A stretch of 64,000 nucleotides of DNA from Chitinophagaceae bacterium BSSC1. Its GTDB lineage: Bacteria; Bacteroidota; Bacteroidia; Chitinophagales; Chitinophagaceae. Below, piece after piece: positions 45,270 to 58,300 of this stretch; within the stretch, counting starts at the first letter, position 1, and the number at the start of each line of letters is the position of its first letter. Both the position numbers and the translations under genes were made by a program. The notes under the pieces were generated by a model. The model was not told where the DNA came from. It did no database searches and was given only the letters and a program-made list of their open reading frames with translations. Where the stretch lies: the NCBI GenBank assembly GCA_002256435.1, contig NKJC01000003.1, positions 124,001-188,000 of the forward strand, written 5' to 3'.

Positions 45270-48254
45270 TTAGAAACTGATATTTAATCCCATAGTTACA
45301 AGAACAGATGGAACATCATCTTGGTAAATAGCTGAGTTGAATTCAGGATCAAATCCGGTATACTTTGAGAAAATAAATGGATTAGACACTTGCGCATAAA
45401 TTCTAGCATTAGACATTTTAAGCTTAGTTTTCAAAGACTGTGGCAAAGTGTAACCTAATGTAAAATCAGAAATTCTAAGGAAGCTAGCATCTTGATAATT
45501 AATAGCCGATCTATAAGGATTAGCAACAAAAGGAGACCAATAAGTATTGGAAGGATTGTCTTTAGTCCAATAATCAAGTGAAGCCAAAGAATTGTACCTA
45601 TTACCTATATCTCCAAATGTTCCAGACAATGTACTATTACTATATTGTACACCATTACGGTAGTAGATAAAGAATGAGAAATCAAAATTCTTATAGTTAA
45701 AACGGTTGGTCATACCCATTAACCAATTAGGCAATTGGGTTCCTAAATACGTTCTATCATCAATAGCATTGGTAGAAGAAATTTGACCGTCACCATTTTG
45801 GTCAACAACACGAACAGATCCTGGTACTTGTTTGTACACTTTAGCTGCATTACTATCAACTAATTGCCAGATACCATCAAATTTATAATCAAAATTTCCT
45901 CTGATAGGATAACCAACAAACAATTTATTTCCTTTGTCTACTAATTGACCATCGCCGTAGAGTTCTAACAACTTGTTGTCATTCTTAGTAAAAGTTAAGG
46001 TAGTTGTCCATTTGAAATCTTGCTTTGCAATGTTGACACTATTCAAAGTAAGTTCAATACCCTTATTTTGAATTTTACCAACGTTTGCAGTTACCTGACT
46101 AAATCCTGTCAAGTTTGGAATTTTCTGGCTTAAAATCAAATCAACTGTATTTCTATCATACACTTCAATTGATCCAGATAACCTACTTTTTAATATGCTA
46201 AAATCCAAACCAAAATTCAATTCCTTACTTCTTTCCCATTTCAAATCTTTGTTAGCTAAGTTTAAAGGAGCAAAACCCGTTGCAGCTACACCATCAAAAT
46301 CGTATCCGGTATTGAGCAAGCTAGCTTGAGTACTATAAGGATTTACGGTACTATTTCCTACTTCACCATAGCTAACCCTTAGTTTCAAATTGTTAACAAG
46401 GCTTTGATTTTGCATAAATTTCTCACTAGAAATTCTCCAACCAGCGGCTACAGATGGGAAGAAAGCCCATTTGTTACCTTCAGCCAATTGAGAAGCACCA
46501 TCAGCCCTGCCTGTGATAGTCAATAAATATTTATCATCATAAGCATAGTTTACCCTTCCCATGTAAGAAGAAAGTGTACGTTCTACTAAGGAACTACCTT
46601 GTGCAGTAATGGTTCCTGTTTGTAAAGCATACCAATAAGAGTTATAAGGCAAATCTTTTACAGCAATAGTTGTGATTTCATCACGTTGATAAAATGCACT
46701 CTGTAAAGCGGTGAAATCAAGTTTATGCTTACCTAAATCCGTTTTATAAGTTAGGATATTGTCAATGGTATAGCTCTGAGTTTTCTTATTATCCAACTGT
46801 GTTCTAGGCTTGGCACCAATTTGAGATTTAGACCACATTCCTCTCCAGTCTCCAATTTCCTGTCCCAAATGAGAAGCAGAAAGAGATGTTCTGAAATTCA
46901 ATCCTTTTATGATATTGATATCAACATAACCATTAACAATAGCATTGATTGTTTTGGTTTGCAATTTTGAAGTAGTAGGATCAATATCACTCAATGGATT
47001 GGGAACTTGTTTATCATTGATTCCCATCCAAATGGCAAGACCATTAACGTCTATATCACCATTTTGAGAAGGATTGGCTAAATCTTTATAATATGGAGTA
47101 CCTGTTGGTCTTGCACGGAATACACCACGCAAAGACTCTTGAGAACCCCAGTTCTGGTCACTATAAGTTACATAAGAAGTAAATCCAGCTTTAATTCTAT
47201 CACTGATTTTACTATCTAGCCCAGCATTCAAATTATAACGTTTAAAACCGGTATACAACACGTTACCTTCTTCATTTAAATAACCACCAGAAAAACGGTA
47301 AGTAGTATTTTCACTCCCACCTGAAACACTGATATTATGGCTTGCCTGCATGCCTGGATCGGTTGCTAAATCAACCCAATCTGTGGTCTCGTGTGCATCA
47401 ATTTTTGCTTGCTCTGCAATTGTAAACACAGTTCCAGTTTGACCTGCTGCAATTCTATCAGTATAGTTTAATTTATAAAACTGGTCAGTTGTTCTCAATT
47501 TAGGAATATGTGCTAAATACTTAATACCCGCATAACCGTCATAACTTACTTTAGGTTTGCCAGATACGCCTTTTTTAGTAGTAATAATTACTACACCATT
47601 TGCACCGCGTGCACCATAAATAGCAGTAGAAGACGCATCCTTTAATACATCCATTGATTGAATATCATTGGGATTAATATTATTGATATCTCCACCCATT
47701 AATCCATCAATTACAACTAACGGAGCAGTACTATTATTAATGGTATTTTCTCCACGAATGGTAATAGCATAAGGAGCGCCAGGCCTATTACTTGCTTTGG
47801 TTACAGTTGCTCCAGCTACTTGCCCTTGAATGGCTTTGGCTGCTAAAGTTGGGTTAGATCTTACAATGTCTTTAGACTGAAGTGAAGACATTGCACCAGT
47901 CACATCTTTTTTCTTTTTCTCACCATAACCAACAACTACCACTTCATCCAATGCTTTGGAATCAGGATTTAGGTTAATGGTAAGACTGGTTTGATTTGTT
48001 ACAGTAATTTCTTTGTTGGCAAAACCAACAGAGCTAACTACTAATACTACATTTCCTGAAGGAATGCTGATGGCAAATTTACCAGCTTGATCAGATACGG
48101 CAGCTTGGCTAGCTCCTTTTACCATGATGCTAGCACTAGGCAATCCCGACCCATTTTCATTGTTGACCACTTGTCCCGTAAGTCTACGGGTCTGGGCAGT
48201 TGCAATACCTACTAAACAGCATAGTAGCATTGACAGAAGAAAGACTTTTCTCAT
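45270..48254 (-). CDS. susC: SusC/RagA-family TonB-dependent outer-membrane transporter
   Basis: TonB-dependent importer of oligosaccharides across the outer membrane, paired with SusD. I chose the ATG at 48254 (MRKVFLLSMLLCCLVGIATAQ) as start; another ATG six codons upstream is possible. Order: signal peptide; carboxypeptidase-regulatory-like domain (about 25-105, RRLTGQVVNNENGSGLPSA); TonB-box region (DEVVVVGYG); plug with the SusC signature VLKDASSTAIYGARGANGVV; then a 22-strand barrel ending in aromatic GLNISF. About 994 residues, normal. No anti-sigma or FecR-interacting N-terminal extension is visible, which agrees with LacI rather than ECF-sigma control. Confidence 0.97.
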   Translation of the reverse strand: MRKVFLLSMLLCCLVGIATAQTRRLTGQVVNNENGSGLPSASIMVKGASQAAVSDQAGKFAISIPSGNVVLVVSSVGFANKEITVTNQTSLTINLNPDSKALDEVVVVGYGEKKKKDVTGAMSSLQSKDIVRSNPTLAAKAIQGQVAGATVTKASNRPGAPYAITIRGENTINNSTAPLVVIDGLMGGDINNINPNDIQSMDVLKDASSTAIYGARGANGVVIITTKKGVSGKPKVSYDGYAGIKYLAHIPKLRTTDQFYKLNYTDRIAAGQTGTVFTIAEQAKIDAHETTDWVDLATDPGMQASHNISVSGGSENTTYRFSGGYLNEEGNVLYTGFKRYNLNAGLDSKISDRIKAGFTSYVTYSDQNWGSQESLRGVFRARPTGTPYYKDLANPSQNGDIDVNGLAIWMGINDKQVPNPLSDIDPTTSKLQTKTINAIVNGYVDINIIKGLNFRTSLSASHLGQEIGDWRGMWSKSQIGAKPRTQLDNKKTQSYTIDNILTYKTDLGKHKLDFTALQSAFYQRDEITTIAVKDLPYNSYWYALQTGTITAQGSSLVERTLSSYMGRVNYAYDDKYLLTITGRADGASQLAEGNKWAFFPSVAAGWRISSEKFMQNQSLVNNLKLRVSYGEVGNSTVNPYSTQASLLNTGYDFDGVAATGFAPLNLANKDLKWERSKELNFGLDFSILKSRLSGSIEVYDRNTVDLILSQKIPNLTGFSQVTANVGKIQNKGIELTLNSVNIAKQDFKWTTTLTFTKNDNKLLELYGDGQLVDKGNKLFVGYPIRGNFDYKFDGIWQLVDSNAAKVYKQVPGSVRVVDQNGDGQISSTNAIDDRTYLGTQLPNWLMGMTNRFNYKNFDFSFFIYYRNGVQYSNSTLSGTFGDIGNRYNSLASLDYWTKDNPSNTYWSPFVANPYRSAINYQDASFLRISDFTLGYTLPQSLKTKLKMSNARIYAQVSNPFIFSKYTGFDPEFNSAIYQDDVPSVLVTMGLNISF

Positions 48255-48315
48255 AATGGCAGTTTTAAGCAATTTTTATTGGGGCAATAGCTATAGTTAT
48301 TCCTATAACACGGAA

Positions 48316-48323
48316 TAAATCTA
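48316..48323 (-). promoter_or_regulatory. Possible -7 element of the susC promoter
   Basis: On the minus strand this reads TAGATTTA, matching seven of eight positions of the Bacteroidetes -7 consensus TAnnTTTG. It lies about 60 nt upstream of the susC ATG and 15 bp downstream of the operator candidate at 48339-48350, which would then cover the -33 region. No clear TTG -33 element is seen. Tentative. Confidence 0.35.
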
Positions 48324-48338
48324 GTTAAAAGGTTTTAG

Positions 48339-48350
48339 TAAAACGTTTAA
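48339..48350. promoter_or_regulatory. LacI-type operator candidate upstream of susC
   Basis: TAAAACGTTTAA has five of six symmetric pairs about a central CG and shares its first ten bases with the perfect palindrome TAAAACGTTTTA at 1249-1260, 47 kb away at the other end of the PUL. Placement just upstream of a candidate -7 element fits repression by the internal LacI-family protein. Confidence 0.6.
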
Positions 48351-48423
48351 ACCGGAAGGAAAAAATTACGAAAACGAAATAGCCTTAGGTAAAAAAATGG
48401 AAGAAAAAATCAAGATAGTATTA

Positions 48424-49329
48424 TCAATTTCCTTTGCCCAGATTGGAAAATCGGAACCTTAAACCCATTTCAAAAATGCCATTTGCAAGACCTTTCAGGT
48501 TTTTAGTGGGAGTATTATACATGCAAACTAATTGCCATTGATTTTCATAAGCATATGAAACACCTAAACTGTAAGATTGAGTACTATGATAAAGGGCAGA
48601 AACAGAAAACGGTTCTTTAAATTGGACTTGAACACCCAAATCTAATATATTATTATAATTCTGTATTCCTCTAAAAGCTAATTTAGGATTAATCACCAAC
48701 TGGTCACTTAATTGCATTTCATAATTGACGGCAGCATAGAAAATGGGATAATCAGAGATGAAATCATTTTTCTTATTTAATGTCCTATTTAAATTTGGTG
48801 CCGCTAATTGAACAGTGAATCCATTTAAAGCATAAGCAATTCCTGCATCAACTGCCCAATTCATTACCCTTCCATTATAACCAATCACTACTGGATCTGT
48901 AGCATCGCCAATAAGGCTGTTATAATCTAACATATCCTTGCTAAATCCAGCAGAAAAACCCATGTGTAGGTATTCATCTTCTTCATCAGAAAGGGGAATA
49001 TGGTATGCATAACTTAATAGTAAATTAGTTTGGGTAAGTAAGCCAGCAGATTGACTATTAAAATTAATACCCAGACCTACATTATTGGGAGATCTATAAT
49101 CAGCCGTAAAGGCGATAGTTTTGGGCGAACCAGGCACTTTATCCCACTGGCTTCTATATGCAGTATTAATGATTAATTCCTGGGGTTTCATACCTGCCAT
49201 AGCAGGGTTGGCTAAATATGGATTAATAAAAAACTGTGACTCAGACGGATTTAATTGTTGCGCTACTGCTGGTGCAGCAATCAGCAAAACCAAACAGAAC
49301 AAACCAAGTATCGTTTTATGTAGGTGCAT
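48424..49329 (-). CDS. PorP/SprF-family type IX secretion system membrane protein
   Basis: Outer-membrane beta-barrel protein of the PorP/SprF family, which attaches or helps export type-B T9SS substrates. A signal peptide (1-23, APAVAQ) is followed by the family opening FFINPYLANPAMAG and AYRSQWDKVPGSPKT, then amphipathic strands, ending GLRFRF. The 301 residues are normal. It starts 10 bp after the stop of the giant secreted protein, the standard pairing of a SprF-like gene with its cognate type-B substrate. It is followed by a 169-bp gap carrying the susC promoter, so it is unlikely to be part of the PUL. Confidence 0.95.
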   Translation of the reverse strand: MHLHKTILGLFCLVLLIAAPAVAQQLNPSESQFFINPYLANPAMAGMKPQELIINTAYRSQWDKVPGSPKTIAFTADYRSPNNVGLGINFNSQSAGLLTQTNLLLSYAYHIPLSDEEDEYLHMGFSAGFSKDMLDYNSLIGDATDPVVIGYNGRVMNWAVDAGIAYALNGFTVQLAAPNLNRTLNKKNDFISDYPIFYAAVNYEMQLSDQLVINPKLAFRGIQNYNNILDLGVQVQFKEPFSVSALYHSTQSYSLGVSYAYENQWQLVCMYNTPTKNLKGLANGIFEMGLRFRFSNLGKGN

Positions 49330-49339
49330 CTCTATTAGC

Positions 49340-52300
49340 TTAATGTATAATGGTCAGGTAACCTTTAATGGGTTTTACATTGGGTTTATTAAATTGAATG
49401 ATGTAGAAATAAGCATCATCCTTTAATGGAACCCCATTCAACTTTCCATCCCATTGATTCCTATACCCTTTTTCCTTATAAACAAGTTTTCCTGCTTTGT
49501 CATAAACGGCAACCTCATTATCTGGATACAATTCAATATTGGCAATTAACCATCTATCATTGTGTCCGTCGGCATTGGGTGTTAGAATATTGTTTGATTC
49601 TAATGCATAATCCATGACCACTGTTACTTTAACTGAACCGTCTGCTGTATATCCCCATTTGTTTTTAACAGTTACAGCAAATTGATCGTCTTGAATTGGC
49701 CTAACCACAGGGTTCTTAATCACAGCACTACCCACCATGGCACTAGAATTTTTCCAACGATATTCAATAGCGTGCGCAGCTTCCACTTGTAATTGTGTGG
49801 TTTTACCAAGACTAATCTGATCTGGGAATGCGGTTACTTTTGGAAGAGGATCAATACCCAAAATAAATGTTCTAATGACTGTATCTACACCACCATTTGA
49901 AATCCCTCCATTATCTTTAACAAGCACTTTCATTAGAACGTCATTACCAAACACGTTGGGTTTTAAAGTAAATAATATTTGATTGCCTACCACTTTTAAT
50001 GATTCAAATACATTGGATTTATTGCTAGACAATTGCACTTCAAGGGTTTGATTCAAATCGCTTCCCGTACTCATATTTGAAAGACCAACTGCTTGTTCAG
50101 TTGTAAGATTATATACCCTGATATCTCCCATGGATGCTAGCGTAGGCACTTCATTAACATCAATGATAAAAATATGGAATGATTTCTCATATGCTAACCC
50201 CCCTTCATCAGTAACTCTAACCCTTATTTGATAATCATTTTTTTGTTCAAAGTTGAAACTAGTTTTACTTACTAAAACATTGTTTCTAATTTCAAAACTT
50301 GCATTATCACTAGATCCAAGGCCAGAAACAAATTGATAATTATGTGTATCTCCATCATCAATATCTGCCACATTTAATATACCAATCTGTGTACCAATAG
50401 GCATATTCTCTAAGATTTGATCATTGCTCAAAAGAATGTCAGTAGGTGCCGTATTAAATACCAATGTATATTTTGCTGTTGCAACACCACCAGAATTTGT
50501 TCCAGTAATCAAATACGTTTGAATTCCATTTCTAACGCTACTAATTTTACCAGAAATCAATCCAGTTTGAGCATTTAATTGTATTCCTAAAGGAAGTGCA
50601 GGACTGATGCTATAATTAACCACTTTACCACCTTTAGATATAGGAACAGCATTTTTAATGGGCAGCCTAGGATTGGCATTATCATAATCTGGTTGATACA
50701 CAAATACTGGCGGTATATCATTTACTTGAATATTCAGTATTGCCTGCAAACTCAACATTCCATCAGTTGCTATTACAGTATATTCTGTCAATTTTGACAA
50801 AACAGTTGGCGTACCAATGATATACCCTGTATTCTGATCTATCGTTAATCCAGTTGGCAATGCAGGGCTAATACTAAAGCCTGACAAGACACCTTGAATT
50901 ATTGGTTTTATAGGCTGAATAGTTTTGTCTACAGTAAGAATATTCATCAGCGGATATTCAAATCCATTTTTAGGAAGTGGATTAATCAATAATTGCGCTT
51001 TTACAGTGGCAGCTTCAAAAATGTCCGTAGCTTCTTGTGAAGCTGTAATGGTAGCAATGCCACCAGATTTTAGTGTTATTATATTACCAGTAACTGTTGC
51101 AATACTTGTAATATTAATAGCATAGTTGATTTTGCCAGGACTATTGCTAATAGCAGCAACAATAAAATCGGGGTCACCAAAAGTTTTTCTGATATTATTC
51201 ATGCTGATGGTGGGTACCAATTTATTTACGGCAATACTCACCGTAGTACTAATATTGCCTGCTGTATTATTGGCGGTAACTGTATATACAATAGCTGCAG
51301 TGGCTTGTGTAGGTGTTCCACTAATCACACCTGTTGTTGTGTTCAGGCTTAATCCTGTTGGCAAAGCTGGGCTAATACTATAACCCTTAACTGTGCCACT
51401 CACAGTAGGAGTTAATGATGGAATAGCACTTAATACAGGATATACATTTGGACCAGGATAACTCAATCCAGATGGGGCTAAGTCACTCACTGTTAAGGTT
51501 GCTGTGGCAGTACCCGCTAGATAATAATTGTCAGCTGCTTGAGTAGCTGTGAGGGTGGTTACTCCCACACCTGTTAAACTCACTTGATTACCACTAACGG
51601 TAGCTACTGTTGCATTGCTGCTGCTATAACTAATGGCACCAGTACTATTGCTTGTTGCAGTGATACCAAAGCTTGGATCACCCATGGTCTTAGTTAGACT
51701 AGACAAACTAATACTAGGCATTAGTTTGTTCACCGCAATACTCACTGTGGCACTCACATTACCAGCTGTATTACTTGCAGTAACCGTATACACTATGGCC
51801 GCAGTGGCTTGTGTAGGCGTTCCACTAATCACACCTGTTGTTGTGTTCAGGCTTAATCCTGTTGGCAAAGCTGGGCTAATGCTATAGCCCGTAACTGTTC
51901 CACTCACTGTAGGAGTTAATGATGGTATAGCACTTAATACAGGATATACATTTGGACCTGGATAACTCAATCCAGATGGGGCTAAGTCACTCACTGTTAA
52001 GGTTGCTGTGGCAGTACCCGCTAGATAATAATTGTCAGCTGCTTGAGTAGCTGTTAGGGTGGTTAATCCCACACCAGTTAAGCTCACTTGACTACCAATA
52101 ATAGTTGCCACTGTTGCATTGCTGCTGCTATAACTAATGGCACCAGTACTATTGCTTGTTGCAGTGATACCAAAGCTTGGATCTCCCATGGTCTTAGTTA
52201 GACTAGACAAACTAATACTAGGCGTTAGTTTGTTCACCGCAATACTCACTGTAGCACTCATATTACCAGCTGTATTACTTGCAGTAACCGTATACACTAT

Positions 52301-55300
52301 GGCCGCAGTGGCTTGTGTGGGCGTTCCACTAATTACACCTGTTGATGCGTTCATGCTTAATCCTGCAGGCAAAGCTGGGCTAATGCTATAGCCCGTAACT
52401 GTGCCACTTACAGTTGGGGTTAATACAGGTATAGCACTTAATATAGGATATACATTTGGACCAGGGTAACTCAATCCAGTTGGCGCTAAGTCACTCACTG
52501 TTAAGGTTGCTGTGGCAGTACACGCTAGATAATAATTGTCAGCTGCTTGAGTAGCTGTGAGGGTGGTTACTCCCACACCAGTTAAGCTCACTTGACTACC
52601 ACTAATAGTTGCCACTGTTGCATTGCTGCTGCTATAACTAATGGCACCAGTACTATTGCTTGTTGCAGTGATACCAAAGCTTGGATCTCCCATGGTCTTG
52701 GTCATATTTGACAAACTAATACTAGGCGTTAGTTTGTTCACCGCAATACTCACTGTAGCACTCACATTACCAGCGGTATTACTTGCAGTAACCGTATACA
52801 CTATGGCCGCAGTGGCTTGTGTAGGCGTTCCACTAATCACACCTGTTGTTGTGTTCAGGCTTAATCCTGTTGGTAAAGCTGGGCTAATGCTATAGCCCGT
52901 AACTGTGCCACTTACTGTAGGAGTTAATGATGCTATAGCACTTAATACAGGATATACATTTGGACCTGGGTAACTCAAACCAGTTGGCGCTATATCATTG
53001 ACTGCAATATTGACTATCGCGGTATAACTATTACCATTAATGGTGGCTGTAACCGTATAGTCTTTGGCAACACTAACTTGTGTAGGTGTGCCTGTAATAA
53101 TACCTGTTGTTGCACTCATGCTCAACCCTGCAGGTAGTGCTGGACTAATTACAAAGGCGGTAGCTGTACCGCCAATGGTTGGAACCAATGGATTAATACT
53201 ACTGTTAACCGTATACAGATTGGGGCTTGGATAACTAATTCCTACCCATGCTGCAGCATTTACTGTTAAAGTAGCTGTAGCAGTACCCGCTAGATAATAA
53301 TTGTCAGCTGCTTGAGTAGCTGTGAGGGTGGTTACTCCCACACCTGTTAAACTCACTTGATTACCACTAACGGTAGCTACTGTTGCATTGCTGCTGCTAT
53401 AACTAATGGCACCGGTACTATTGCTTGTTGCAGTGATACCAAAGCTTGGATCTCCCATGGTCTTGGTAAGACTAGACAAACTAATACTAGGCGTTAGTTT
53501 GTTCACCGCAATACTCACTGTGGCACTCACACTACCAGCTGTATTACTTGCTGTAACTGTATAAACAATAGCTGCAGTGGCTTGTGTAGGCGTTCCACTA
53601 ATCACACCTGTTGTTGCGTTCATACTTAATCCTGCAGGCAAAGCAGGGCTAATACTATAGCCCGTAACTGTTCCACTCACTGTAGGAGTTATTGCTGCAA
53701 TAGCACTTAATACAGGATATACATTTGGACCAGGATAACTCAATCCAGTTGGGGCTACATCTCCTACAGTTAAAGTGGCAGTTGCAGTACCACTCAAATA
53801 GTTGGCATCTGCAGCTTGAATAGCAGTGATAGTAGCAATACCAATTGCTTTGAGGCTTACCAGACTACCACTAATATTTGCAATTGTTGCACTATCAATA
53901 CTGTAACTAATAAAACCAGTACTATTACTAGTTGCTTGCAAATTAAAATCAGGATCGCTTAATTTTTTATTCAAATCAGCCAACTGTATGGTTGGACTAA
54001 TCTTGTTTACATATAAGTTAGCAGTATCAGTTGCTGCTAAATAATTGAGACTTGCTGCTTGTTGAACTGTAATACTTGTAACTCCTGCACTATGCAATTG
54101 TATGGTATTACCAACAACTGTTGCAACAGAAGAATTGGCAATGGAATAACTAAAGGCACCGGGTGCATTGCTAATGGCATTGACAACAAAATCTGGATCG
54201 CCAAAAGCCTTGCTAATATCATTCAATAATAAGTTGGGTTTAACCTTATTGATGGTTAGATTGGCAGTAACAGACAAAGCATTATGATTAGCATCTGCTG
54301 CCAAATTTGCGATGATGGTAGTAGAACCTGCAGAAACAATATTGATGGCATTTCCTAGAACAGTTGCAACTGATGTATTAGCAATGGTATAGGTAATAGC
54401 ACCTGTACTATTACTAAGTGCATTTACATTAAAAGCAGGATCTCCATAATTTTTGACTATATCTCCAAGACTAAGTGTAGCAGCCATTTTATTGATGGTT
54501 AACTTCACCGTAATAGAAGCAGGTAAATAGTTGTTATCAGCTGCTTGAGATACCAAAATATTGGTAACACCTGCTGCTACAATACTAATCTGATTTCCAC
54601 TAATAGTAGCAATACTAGGATCAGCAATACTATACGTAATCAGACCATTGCTATTGCTGCTAGCACTAACACTAAATGAAGGATCTCCATAGGTTTTAAC
54701 AATATCAGCAAGACTTAAAACAGTGACTGCTTTATTGATGACAAGATTTGCGCTCACCGAACCAGCCAAATAGTTTGCATCTTCTAATTGAGTAGCTGTT
54801 ATAGTGGTTGTACCAGCAGCTAATATATGAACCGCATTTACACTAAGACTTGCAAGGCTATTGTTGGCAATACTATAACTAATGGCTCCCACCCTATCAG
54901 AAACTGCATTTAATGTAAAATCATTATCACCAAATGTTTTTATTATATCAGCTAAAATTATTGTGGTAGCTTTTTTATTGACTAATAAAGTAGCAGAGAC
55001 AATAGCTGCCAAATGATTGGCACTTGCTGCTTGAGAAACAGTTATAGTTGCTGTTCCAGCTCCATTAATGTTGACCTGATTACCAGATATGCTAGCAATA
55101 GCAGGATTATCAATACTATAACTAATGGCTCCAATGCCAGTACTGGTAGCATTTAAAACAAAACTGGGATCTCCGTAAGTCTTAATAATATTAGGAAGTG
55201 ATAAAACAGGAGCAATTTTGTTCACATTCAGAATAGCGGTGATACTAGCTGCAAAATGATTTGCGTCGGCTGCTTGAGTAACAGTAATGATGGCGGAACC

Positions 55301-58300
55301 AGCACCTTGAATAGTTACTAAATTACCTGTTGTGGTAGCAACTGCTGAATTGTCAATGCTATAACTGATGGCACCGGTACTATTAGATATGGCATTGATA
55401 GTAAATGCAGGATCTCCAAAATTCTTAGTGATATCTGCAAGACTCAAACTTGCAGGAATCTTGTTTACGGTAAGGGTTGCAGTAGTTGAAGCAGCTACAT
55501 GTTTATCATCTTCTACTTGGTTAGCAGTAATACTGCTGGCACCCGCCCCAACAATAGTTACATTATCTACTGCAATAGTTGCTACTGCGGAATTGGTAAT
55601 TCCATAACTAATGCCGCCCGTACTGTTGGTTGTGGCTGCAATTATAAAATTAGGATCCCCGTAGCTTTTGGTAATATTAGCAAGTGCCAGTGTGTTATTA
55701 ATTTTATTAACAGTAATACTGACAATGGCAGTGGCTGCACCTGAAGCAATAGAAGCCGTTACGGTATAGTTTTTAGTAGCACTATAAACAGTTGGCTTAC
55801 CACTAATAATACCCGTAGTAGGATGAATAGTAAGACCAGCAGGCAAAGCAGGACTAATTGAATAAGCGGTAGGTGTACCAACTACTGTTGGAAATAAGGG
55901 ACTAATGGTAGCATCAATGGTAAAGAAATTGGGACTTGGATAACTAAGATCACTCGGAATCAAGTCAGACACAATTAACAAGGCCGTGGTGCTAGCCGCA
56001 TGAAAATTTCCATCTGCCAATTGAGTGGCTGTAATGGTAGCAGAACCAGAAGAAAGTATATGTACTATGTTGCCTGTTATAGTAGCAATGCTAGGATTAT
56101 CTATGCTATAACTAATGGCACCACTACTATTGCTGCTTGCCGCAATAGTAAAATCAGGGTTACCAAAAGTCTTACTAATATTCGCTAGACTGATAATTGG
56201 ATTCAACTTATTTACCACCATGGTTGCAGTTGTGGAACCCGCATTAAAATTAGCATCTGCAAACTGTGAAGCAGTGATGATACTAGTGCCAGCACCCACA
56301 ATAGTAACTTGATTATTAACAATGGTAGCCACTGCTGTATTACTGCTGGTATAACTAATGGCACCAGTACTATTAGAAACTGCCGCAATAGTAAAAATAG
56401 GATCATTGTAGTTTTTAGTAATATCCGCTAGACTAAGGGTTGGATTTTGTTTACCAATATTTAATACAATGGGAATAATAGCAGAAACACATCCCGTGCT
56501 GGAATTACGAACTACTATATTAAAATCATAAGCACCTGCAACAGTTGCTGGAATAGTAACAACTAGACTAGTTCCGGAAACTGCTTGATTGCTGATGGCA
56601 CTAAAACTAGGCATTGCTCTTGTTCCTGTGCTAATGCTGAATTGGTTGGCATTGGCAGATGTAAATGGAATACTGAAGCTGGTAGCAGTAGTGTTAATAC
56701 TTGCAATAATACCAGGCATAAAAACAGGAATGGGATTCACGCTCACCAATACTGGAGCAGTAATTGCTTGTGCACAATAACCGTTTTGAACAATTGCCCT
56801 ATAATAAGTATTGGCCAAAAGATTAGATGCTAATTGGGTATTATTGGTATTAGCAATATCAGTGGTGGTACTAAATCCAATATCTGGAGCGGATTGCCAT
56901 TTGAGAACGGTACCCAGATTACTAGCTAATGTAAGTGTAGAACTATTTATTCCTGCACAAACCGTATTGGCACCACTAATAGTTCCTGCAATGGATAAAG
57001 CACTAACTATAGCTATGCCTGTGGCGATATTAACCGAGGAAGCATTGGTACTAATTAATTGAATATTTCCAGTAGCAGCATTAACAGCAGTATTGGCTAA
57101 CCGTACAAAAATAGTTGTGCTAGCTACAGTTCCTGCCACTGGGCTAATGGAAATAGTATTGGCAAAACCAACACCTGTAGTAGTACTCAATTCATAACCT
57201 ATAGGTGCAGTAATAATTAGATTAGCTATTAAATTGGAAGCAGAAACGCTAAAATTTTGTTCTGAAGAAACTGAACCAATACAGGCATTAAATACATTTA
57301 GTGTACCAGAAACGTTGATAACTGATGGAGGTATGACAATGGTTGCTACCACCAAGGTTCTGCTGCTAGCAACACAACCTGTAGTAGTATTTCTAGCCAA
57401 TGCATAATAGTTGGTAGTACTTGAAATACTGGGTGTGTTAAAACTATTGGTACCTGTTCCACCGGAGAGTATGGTTCCTGCAGATGGTACTTGGTACCAA
57501 TCGGTAGTTTCTCCAGCTGCAACTACTGCACCAATATTTACCACCCCAGCACCAGTTCTTGAACCATTAATGGCAGTTGCTGCACTAGGTAATGGATTGA
57601 TGGTAACAGTAACAACATTACTATACACATTTCCATCTGCTACCGTATTAGCTACTCTTCTAAAAAAGCTGGTTTGAGACAGTGTTCCAGGTGCATATGC
57701 AATTGCATTGGCAGAAGGGATATCAGTAAACCCAGTTGAATTAGACGTGGTTGATGCCTGCCATTGATAACTAATGGCGCCTGTTCCACCAGATGCATCT
57801 GTAACTGAATTAAATGGTGCAGCGTTTAATCCCAAACAAAAACTTTGATCCGCAGAAATGGACCCTGGAGCAAATGAACCATTGATGGTAGCTACTACAG
57901 GAATTCTATTAAGCGAAACGCAACCAGTAGTACTATTTCTAGCTTCTACATAATAAGTAGTTGTAACAGATATAGAAGCCGTTGTATAATTGGTTACTGC
58001 GTTCCCACCTGCTAAGATGGTTCCACCACTGCTAGCAGCATACCAATCCAAAGTAGCACCAGCTGATGCGGTTGCACTCAATAAAACGGGTCCAGCGCCA
58101 GTTCTAGCATTATCAATAGGAAGACTAGCAATAGGCAAAGGATTTACCGTAATGGTTATGGTATTAGAAGCAATACTTCCATCAGCAACCGTGATTGCCA
58201 ATCTTTTATAATAAGTAGTTTGGGTTAATCCAGTTGGAGCATAATTTATAAGTGTAGCCCCTGGAATATCTGTAAAACTGGTATTATCTAATGAAGACTG

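Noticed and set aside
51126..52895. Evenly spaced plus-strand ORFs of about 84 codons with near-identical products
   Set aside because: They are antisense shadows of the 504-bp repeats in the giant minus-strand gene, with no start signals or family resemblance.
51205..53745. CRISPR-like or satellite repeat array
   Set aside because: The repeats are 504 bp, in frame and encode protein domains; there are no short repeats with unique spacers and no cas genes.
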